From contig JAICRQ010000009.1 in assembly GCA_025966435.1 (NCBI GenBank), forward strand, positions 1-20,524: DNA of 20,524 nucleotides. Reading direction: 5' to 3'. Source of the DNA: Anaerolineales bacterium. Lineage in GTDB: Bacteria > Chloroflexota > Anaerolineae > Anaerolineales > Villigracilaceae. Of this stretch, positions 16,027 through 20,524 are shown one piece after another (the stretch's first letter is position 1; each line of letters starts with the position of its first letter). The notes under the pieces were generated by a model, which was not told the DNA's origin, searched no databases, and was given only the letters and a program-made list of their open reading frames with translations. Both the position numbers and the translations under genes were made by a program.

Positions 16027-16869
16027 CTACTTGTTCCGATCCACCACAGCCTTGACGAGCTTGACCGCAATGCTCCCGCCAGGCACGAGCATGCCCACGG
16101 CATCGGCAGTCACGTCGAAGAACAGATCGCGGCTGATGATTCCCTTGATCTGGTCACTCCACTTTTTGCCCCCGCTGTGCATCTCGCCCAGCAGCGCGTC
16201 GAACTCGACAACCACGCGCTTCCCTTTGCTGGACCACTCGTACTCCAGCGCGTACACAGGGCGGAAGTTCAGCTCGATGGTCTCGATGTCGACACGCTCC
16301 TCATGGATGATCTGAGCATTTTTCACCGGCTGGATGGCTTCGCCAAGGACCTGCCTCACGATCGCGGTGGCACGCATCTGCGGCGGGACGACCAGTATTC
16401 CCTCCGGCGCGAACTCTGCCAGGTCAGTGATAGCGCTTTTCGTAAACGACTGGAACCTGCTCAAGTCTTCCTTTTGCCCCGAAAGTCCGTCGAAAAAGCG
16501 GGTAATGCGGCGTTCCTCTACACAGTGCTCGGTTCCATTTAGCGTGAGCGAGGGATTGCCCTTGGAGGTCACCGTCAGCTTTTGCGCCAGCACGGTGACC
16601 TCGCGTACTTCTTCGCCCTTGATCGGGACCGTGTACACCTGCTGACGATCATAGGCGGTGCGGCTCGCCGCCGTCACGACCCAGTAGGGTTCCAGGCGAT
16701 TCTCCAGCGATACCATCTGGATCTCATTGGGGTTGGGGCGGGAGATCAGGTTCCCGAACGTCCCCGCGACCAGCGACGTCTTTTTCTTTTCGATGCGGTC
16801 ACGTGCCACATCAAGGGAGATCTGCGGGACAAAATAATAAGCATGTTCTTCGGCAAGACTGATTTCCAT
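16027..16869 (-). CDS. Unknown 280-residue protein
   Basis: I do not recognise a family. The 280-residue product has no signal peptide. Charged and hydrophobic strands run through it. The segment NFRPVYALEYEWSSKGK (201-217), continued by RVVVEFDALLGEMHSGGK, looks like a beta-hairpin unit with a faint resemblance to PepSY-type repeats. The last 35 residues (DLFFDVTADAVGMLVPGGSIAVKLVKAVVDRNK) form an amphipathic or weakly membrane-binding end. The start ATG at 16869 has AGGAG 6 bases upstream. A TTGCAC-16-TATAAT promoter precedes it and a strong terminator follows it, so it forms its own transcription unit. The good expression signals suggest a real, expressed gene. Confidence 0.78.
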   Translation of the reverse strand: MEISLAEEHAYYFVPQISLDVARDRIEKKKTSLVAGTFGNLISRPNPNEIQMVSLENRLEPYWVVTAASRTAYDRQQVYTVPIKGEEVREVTVLAQKLTVTSKGNPSLTLNGTEHCVEERRITRFFDGLSGQKEDLSRFQSFTKSAITDLAEFAPEGILVVPPQMRATAIVRQVLGEAIQPVKNAQIIHEERVDIETIELNFRPVYALEYEWSSKGKRVVVEFDALLGEMHSGGKKWSDQIKGIISRDLFFDVTADAVGMLVPGGSIAVKLVKAVVDRNK

Positions 16870-16921
16870 AATTGCTCCTGTTTAAAAAAATAACACCTGG
16901 ATTTGAGATTCTTCTAAATCC

Positions 16922-16949
16922 ATTATATAGAATCTTCTTCCAAGTGCAA
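16922..16949 (-). promoter_or_regulatory. Promoter of unknown 280-aa gene
   Basis: TATAAT (16922-16927) and TTGCAC (16944-16949) are spaced 16 bp on the minus strand. Predicted start near 16915 gives a leader of about 46 bases. GATTCT (16907-16912) and AGAATC (16929-16934) form an inverted repeat that straddles the -10 and start site. Confidence 0.5.
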
Positions 16950-16978
16950 TTGCATTTTGCTCTTAAGAATTTGGCTGG

Positions 16979-17284
16979 TCAGCGGAAGTTGAACATCCGG
17001 TCGAATCCCCCGATCTCGAACACCTCCCGTGTATTATCTTTGCAATTTAATAGCACCAGTGACTTTCCCCTTGCATCTGCTTCCTTTTGAAGGGTGAGAA
17101 GCGCACGAATGACAGACGAGTCCAGGAACGTTACTTCTCTGAAATCGACACAGATTTCCTTGACCTGCTCATTCGATAATGCCTTTTGGTTTGCGGTTCG
17201 GATTTCCTCCTGCATGGAATAATCGATATTGCCCGAAAGAATGATGTTTGCTACGTTACCCTCAAATCCGATCGTTACACTCAT
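16979..17284 (-). CDS. STAS-domain anti-sigma factor antagonist (SpoIIAA-like)
   Basis: This 101-residue protein is a single STAS domain. The conserved DFREVTFLDSSVIRALL (47-63) contains Asp55-Ser56, matching the phosphorylatable serine of SpoIIAA and RsbV. In that system a serine kinase (anti-sigma factor) phosphorylates the antagonist, and the dephosphorylated form frees sigma factor or another target. No kinase, phosphatase or sigma factor lies next to it, so its partners are elsewhere. The start at 17284 has a strong AAGGAGG 6 bases upstream. It appears to be transcribed alone, with its own -10-like element and operator-like palindrome. It could also act on a non-sigma target, as many isolated STAS proteins do. 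Confidence 0.88.
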   Translation of the reverse strand: MSVTIGFEGNVANIILSGNIDYSMQEEIRTANQKALSNEQVKEICVDFREVTFLDSSVIRALLTLQKEADARGKSLVLLNCKDNTREVFEIGGFDRMFNFR

Positions 17285-17334
17285 GTCAGCCTCCTTGCAA
17301 AACGTCTAAGAGCGCAAGAATCCCGATGAATACA

Positions 17335-17355
17335 TTTCGAGATTCGAAAAGTATA
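17335..17355 (-). promoter_or_regulatory. -10-like element with adjacent palindrome
   Basis: On the minus strand, TATACT (17350-17355) is followed directly by a perfect 6+3+6 inverted repeat, TTTCGA/TCGAAA (17335-17349). It sits where transcription would start for the STAS gene, so it could be an operator or the start of an mRNA hairpin. The -35 position is poor. Confidence 0.35.
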
Positions 17356-17407
17356 CCACCCCAGCTAACCCGCGCCTCCGCGGCTTTACGCGTTCAACGA
17401 AGAAATA

Positions 17408-17438
17408 AAAAATCTCCTGTCGAAGACAGGAGATTTTT
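17408..17438 (-). terminator. Rho-independent terminator of SDR gene
   Basis: A perfect 14-bp stem (AAAAATCTCCTGTC with its complement) closes a 3-base loop. On the minus strand it is followed by T then ATTTC. It lies 14 bases after the SDR stop at 17453. The AAATCTCC/GGAGATTT core is the same as in the other two terminators. Confidence 0.85.
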
Positions 17439-17452
17439 AAGGATGTAAGTTG

Positions 17453-18217
17453 TTACGCCGCAAGCCAGCCGCCGTCAGCGGGGATGACCGTTCCATTGAT
17501 ATAACGTGCTTCGTCCGATGCCAGGAACAGCACAAGATTGGCAATGTCTATTGGCTTTAATTGGGCAGGGATCAAGCCGTAATACACATTCGCACGTTCG
17601 CTTCCTTTGGGGTCCATTAGGTTTTGATCGACGCTGGAGACAATATTTGTCTCCACCGCCCCGGCGGCGATTGCGTTGCAGCGGATTCCCTCTTTCAGGT
17701 AGCGCCAGGCAGTATGTTTGGTCATGCCGATCAGCGCGTGCTTCGATGTGGTGTACGCAACGCCAGCCGCCGCGCCGCTCACGCCCGCCACAGAAGCGAT
17801 GTTGATGATCGCACCGCCGCCGTTGTTTACCATGTTTTGGATAGCGGATCGCGAAAGATACAGGGGACCGTTCAAATTGATTCCGATCACGCGTTCCCAC
17901 ATTTCGTTGCTAACTTCGCCTGCACCCTGGTTGAGATCCATCACGCCTGCATTATTGACCAGGATATCGACCTTGCCATAGGTTTCTATGGCACGCTGAA
18001 TCAGGGCTTCGGCATCCTCTTGTGCTGCCACGTTTCCTTTTAAGCCGGTCACCTCGCCGCCCTGGGTGCGAATCAGGTTTACGGTTTCTTCGAGGGTGTT
18101 CTCATTCCAATCACCTGCGACGACGCGTGCGCCTTCTTTTGCAAAAAGAATTGCGGTCTCGCGTCCCATGCCGGATCCCGCGCCGGTGATCACTGCAACT
18201 TTTCCATTGAGTTTCAT
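17453..18217 (-). CDS. Classical short-chain dehydrogenase/reductase (SDR)
   Basis: This 254-residue protein is a full-length classical SDR, an NAD(P)(H)-dependent oxidoreductase acting in the cytoplasm. Visible landmarks are the nucleotide loop TGAGSGMG (11-18), NNAG (88-91), the catalytic Asn114, Ser142, Tyr155 and Lys159, and the C-terminal PADGGW. Asp36 at the end of the second strand favours NAD(H) over NADP(H). The substrate is unknown; glucose 1-dehydrogenase-like and 3-oxoacyl-ACP reductase-like members look alike here. The ATG at 18217 has AAGGAG 6 bases upstream. The promoter carries a Rex/CRP-like repeat over the -10, which would suit a redox-controlled enzyme. It is divergent from ftcD and ends in a strong terminator. 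Confidence 0.93.
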   Translation of the reverse strand: MKLNGKVAVITGAGSGMGRETAILFAKEGARVVAGDWNENTLEETVNLIRTQGGEVTGLKGNVAAQEDAEALIQRAIETYGKVDILVNNAGVMDLNQGAGEVSNEMWERVIGINLNGPLYLSRSAIQNMVNNGGGAIINIASVAGVSGAAAGVAYTTSKHALIGMTKHTAWRYLKEGIRCNAIAAGAVETNIVSSVDQNLMDPKGSERANVYYGLIPAQLKPIDIANLVLFLASDEARYINGTVIPADGGWLAA

Positions 18218-18272
18218 TTGATTCTCCTTGATGATATGCCTTCAAGACGATTAGCAGGGCGTAACATCCATA

Positions 18273-18315
18273 TTGTGATATTTTTCACTATATCACCTCT
18301 CTTTTGATTTGACAA
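18273..18315 (-). promoter_or_regulatory. SDR promoter with Rex/CRP-like operator over the -10
   Basis: On the minus strand, TTGTCA (18310-18315) and TATAGT (18287-18292) are exactly 17 bp apart. The plus-strand motif TTGTGATATTTTTCACTA (18273-18290) overlaps the -10 and fits the Rex consensus TTGTGAA-N4-TTCACAA at 12 of 14 defined positions. It also resembles the CRP core TGTGA-N6-TCACA. A second arm pair, GTGATA (18275-18280) and TATCAC (18291-18296), is nested on it. A site there would normally repress. Which regulator binds is unknown. Confidence 0.55.
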
Positions 18316-18337
18316 GCCATGAACGCTCATATACGAT
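18309..18337 (+). promoter_or_regulatory. Candidate ftcD promoter, divergent from SDR promoter
   Basis: TTGACA (18309-18314) is a perfect -35, with TACGAT (18332-18337) at 17 bp. It overlaps the SDR -35 (18310-18315) on the other strand. The predicted start near 18344 leaves a leader of about 136 bases. An alternative is CTGACA (18402-18407) with TATAAT (18422-18427), but its spacer is only 14 bp. Confidence 0.45.
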
Positions 18338-18430
18338 ATAAAATCATCACATAAATAGGGTGAACTTTGTCATATATTTCTATCTTCTTAAAGAAGTCTC
18401 CCTGACAGTCCACTCACCCCTTATAATTGT

Positions 18431-18479
18431 CCTCACCAACTCCAGCCTCTAATCTCTAATTCTCCGGTCTCTAAATTCT
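18431..18479 (+). other. CTCTAA-rich pyrimidine leader upstream of ftcD
   Basis: The stretch before the ftcD ATG repeats CTCTAA at three places (about 18448, 18455 and 18470) and is strongly pyrimidine-rich. No Shine-Dalgarno purine tract is present within 15 bases of the ATG. This could be a translation enhancer-like leader, a decayed simple repeat, or the wrong start. Confidence 0.45.
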
Positions 18480-20009
18480 ATGCCTACTCAACTTATCGAA
18501 TGTATCCCCAACTTTTCCGAAGCGCGGCGACCCGAAGTGATTGACCAGATTGTCGCGGCCATCCAGTCTGTGGACGAGGTCAAACTCCTCGATCGCTCCT
18601 CCGACCTTGACCACAACCGCACCGTACTGACGTTTGCCGGCCCTGCGTTGGCGATTGAAGAAGCAGCCTTCCAGGCGATCAAAACCGCGTCGCAGCTAAT
18701 CAATCTGGAGCACCACACGGGAGAGCATCCCCGCATTGGAGCGACGGATGTCGTGCCCTTTGTTCCGCTCAACGGTGCCAGCATGGAGGATTGTATTGCA
18801 ATTGCCAAGCGCCTGGGCGAACGCGTGGGGAATGAGCTCAATATTCCCGTCTATTTGTATGAAGCAGCGGCCACACATCCCGAACGGACCAACCTTGAAC
18901 ACATCCGCAGAGGTCAGTATGAAGGACTCAGAAAGGAGATCGAATCCAATCCGGAACGTCATCCCGATTTTGGTCCCGCAAAATTGGGCACAGCTGGGGC
19001 AACAGTTATCGGCGCACGCAATCCGCTGATCGCTTTCAATGTGTATCTGACCACAGAGGATGTGGAAATTGCTCGGAAGATCGCGAAAGCCATCCGGCAT
19101 TCGTCTGGTGGGCTTCGTCATGTTAAGGCGTTGGGTTTGCTCGTAGAAGGACGTGCTCAAGTCTCTATGAATCTCACCAACTTTCATGAGACACCGGTTG
19201 CACGCGTGGTCGAAACCATTCGGCGGGAAGCGCAACGTTATGGAGTGAGCATTCATCACAGCGAACTGATAGGATTGATTCCCCAGGAGGCGCTAGTGGA
19301 CGCGGCGGTCTGGTACACCCAGCTCGACGCGTTCGATAAGGAGCAGGTGCTGGAATACCGTTTGGTGGACTCATCCACTTCCTCTCCGCAGCCGAAACCG
19401 GTTTCCTTCATTGAGGAACTAGCCGCCCCGACGGCGACTCCGGGTGGAGGCTCGGCGGCAGCCTACGCGGGTGCGATGGGCGCTGGTCTGATTGCGATGG
19501 TCGCGGGTCTCACGATCGGTAAAAAGAAGTACGCGGCGGTCGAAGCGCAGATGCAAGCGATCCGCGTGATGGCAGAAAGTCTGCGCAAGGAGCTCACCCA
19601 GGCAGTGGATGACGACTCATCCGCATTCGAAGCCGTGATGGGCGCGTTCCGGCTGCCGAAGGAAACGGAAGAAGATAACACAAAACGCGGCGCAGCGATC
19701 CATGTAGCAACTCTCAACGCTGCGCACGTCCCGCTGCGCGTTGCAAAGGATTCTGTCAAAGTGATGGAGCTTGCGCTGAAATGTGCGAAGGAGGCGAATA
19801 TCAACGCCGTCAGCGACTCGATGTCCGGCTTTGCTATGGCGCGCGCGGCACTCACCGCCGCGGGATACAATGTGAAAATTAACATCAACTCGCTGGCAGA
19901 CAAGTCGGCGGGGGAGAAGATGCTGGAGGAATTAAAAGAGATCGAATCCAGGGCCGAAGATCTTGAGAAGGAAATCCGCATGATCATAAGCGAGCGTGGA
20001 GGGATTTAA
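18480..20009 (+). CDS. ftcD: Bifunctional glutamate formimidoyltransferase / formimidoyl-THF cyclodeaminase
   Basis: This 509-residue protein joins both FTCD activities. The first part (about 1-300) moves the formimino group of formiminoglutamate from histidine breakdown onto tetrahydrofolate. It has HHTGEHPRIGATDVVPFVP (78-96), with His83 matching the catalytic His of mammalian FTCD, and VSMNLTNFHETP (228-239). After a short Ser/Pro linker (about 298-307), the cyclodeaminase (about 308-505) releases ammonia to give methenyl-THF; its PGGGSAAAYAGAMGAGL start and VSDSMSGFAMARAAL segment are typical. It is the same order as the mammalian fusion. No hut genes are near, so it may serve histidine or one-carbon supply. 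The ATG has no Shine-Dalgarno; the translation begins MPTQLIECIPNFSEA, which matches the family start. Confidence 0.95.
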   Translation: MPTQLIECIPNFSEARRPEVIDQIVAAIQSVDEVKLLDRSSDLDHNRTVLTFAGPALAIEEAAFQAIKTASQLINLEHHTGEHPRIGATDVVPFVPLNGASMEDCIAIAKRLGERVGNELNIPVYLYEAAATHPERTNLEHIRRGQYEGLRKEIESNPERHPDFGPAKLGTAGATVIGARNPLIAFNVYLTTEDVEIARKIAKAIRHSSGGLRHVKALGLLVEGRAQVSMNLTNFHETPVARVVETIRREAQRYGVSIHHSELIGLIPQEALVDAAVWYTQLDAFDKEQVLEYRLVDSSTSSPQPKPVSFIEELAAPTATPGGGSAAAYAGAMGAGLIAMVAGLTIGKKKYAAVEAQMQAIRVMAESLRKELTQAVDDDSSAFEAVMGAFRLPKETEEDNTKRGAAIHVATLNAAHVPLRVAKDSVKVMELALKCAKEANINAVSDSMSGFAMARAALTAAGYNVKININSLADKSAGEKMLEELKEIESRAEDLEKEIRMIISERGGI

Positions 20010-20073
20010 TTTATACATCCTCGTGCTGAGTGTACCCGATCGAAGCGGATTTACAAGAGTCTGATCGGTTCTA

Positions 20074-20524
20074 ATGAAGTCAATACTAAATCTTCTTTTG
20101 TCGTTGATCCTTGTCTCTTGCGCAACAACGGGAGTCACTGAAACTCCCGTTGTTGTTGTGAATACGAAGGTCAGTGCAACAGCCACAGTCCCTTCTCAAA
20201 CGGCGACGGTCATCCCCTCTGCTACGCCAACTATTACATTTACGCCAGAAGTTCGCTGTGACCCATTCTCTGCCGATTTTTGCATTACCGATGGGCATTT
20301 CCTCCTCCAGCGTCCGATCCAACCACCTGCAAACGATTTGATCGATCCGGGATACGGATATGGTTCGACTGCTAACGGGACGCGCGATCCACATCATGGC
20401 GTCGAATTCTCTAACGCGAGTGGAACACCCATCTATGCCGCAGCGGACGGAACGGTTATCTTTGCAGGACCGGATGATCAAGCGATTTACGCACCGTGGG
20501 GAAACTTTTATGGGAATCTAGTCG
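20074..20524 (+). CDS. M23 metallopeptidase lipoprotein, 3' end outside window
   Basis: The frame is open from ATG 20074 to the window edge (150 residues). The short signal peptide ends in lipobox LILVS-Cys16. A Thr/Pro-rich linker (about 19-58) leads to a folded region with two Cys (62 and 70). The start of an M23 domain follows: RDPHHGVEF (104-112), then NASGTPIYAAADGTVIFAG (114-132). His107 is the first zinc ligand, and Glu111 stands where most M23 peptidases have Asp. The HxH motif lies beyond the window. It would be a peptidoglycan hydrolase or a scaffold. It starts 64 bases after ftcD in the same direction, with no terminator visible between. A 13-bp inverted repeat lies just after the lipobox. 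Confidence 0.83.
   Translation, partial: MKSILNLLLSLILVSCATTGVTETPVVVVNTKVSATATVPSQTATVIPSATPTITFTPEVRCDPFSADFCITDGHFLLQRPIQPPANDLIDPGYGYGSTANGTRDPHHGVEFSNASGTPIYAAADGTVIFAGPDDQAIYAPWGNFYGNLV
20123..20155 (+). repeat. 13-bp perfect inverted repeat inside lipoprotein N-terminus
   Basis: Arms at 20123-20135 and 20143-20155 are perfectly complementary around a 7-base loop. The hairpin codes for residues just after the lipidated Cys16. It could form a strong mRNA hairpin near the translation start. Confidence 0.7.

Noticed and set aside
18402..18427. CTGACA/TATAAT as main ftcD promoter
   Set aside because: The 14-bp spacer is too short for a normal sigma-70 promoter; TTGACA-17-TACGAT fits better, though neither is proven.
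19463..19987. 174-residue Ser/Ala-rich minus-strand ORF
   Set aside because: Antisense to the cyclodeaminase domain; its composition is what the reverse of an Ala-rich coding region gives.

Overview
This 20.5 kb window looks like chromosomal DNA of an Anaerolineae-type Chloroflexota bacterium. That is inferred from protein style: tandem lipoproteins with Thr/Pro-rich linkers, LysM plus M23 domains, and AT-poor genes of moderate GC. No marker gene proves it. Seventeen of the nineteen confident genes are on the minus strand. The two plus-strand genes are at the right end. I see no tRNA, rRNA, CRISPR array, transposase or phage gene.

Layout, left to right. 1-4240: three adjacent paralogous lipoproteins (LysM, a lytic-transglycosylase-like middle domain, then an M23 metallopeptidase domain). 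The leftmost is cut by the window edge. A GC-rich paired hairpin lies between the second and third. 4302-5952: a GNAT acetyltransferase followed by a NaGLT1/FucP-like MFS transporter. 6035-9085: a GT-C type membrane glycosyltransferase, a DUF402 (FomD-like) protein and an FdhD-like protein, with a dispersed hairpin repeat ahead of the last. 9186-11202: a small cytochrome-b5-domain protein followed by a GH13 alpha-glucosidase. 11281-13296: a secreted S33/TAP-type alpha/beta hydrolase with an unexplained C-terminal domain. 13547-15925: an apparent operon of a RimJ/RimL-like acetyltransferase, an unknown 255-aa protein and an AlkZ-type (HTH_42) protein. 16027-16869: an unknown 280-aa protein. 16979-17284: a STAS anti-anti-sigma protein. 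17453-18217: a short-chain dehydrogenase. 18480-20009 (+): a fused formimidoyltransferase-cyclodeaminase. 20074-20524 (+): the start of a fourth M23 lipoprotein.

The strongest themes are cell-wall hydrolysis or remodelling (four M23 lipoproteins, one paralogue with a substituted putative catalytic Glu) and a compact control region between the dehydrogenase and ftcD. There, divergent sigma-70-like promoters share an overlapping -35 element, and a Rex/CRP-like inverted repeat covers one -10. Three minus-strand genes end in terminators with the same stem. I found no clearly new multi-gene defence or biosynthetic system. The best candidates for something undescribed are the LysM/M23 triplet with its BIME-like hairpin pair, the acetyltransferase/unknown/AlkZ operon and the hydrolase C-terminal domain.
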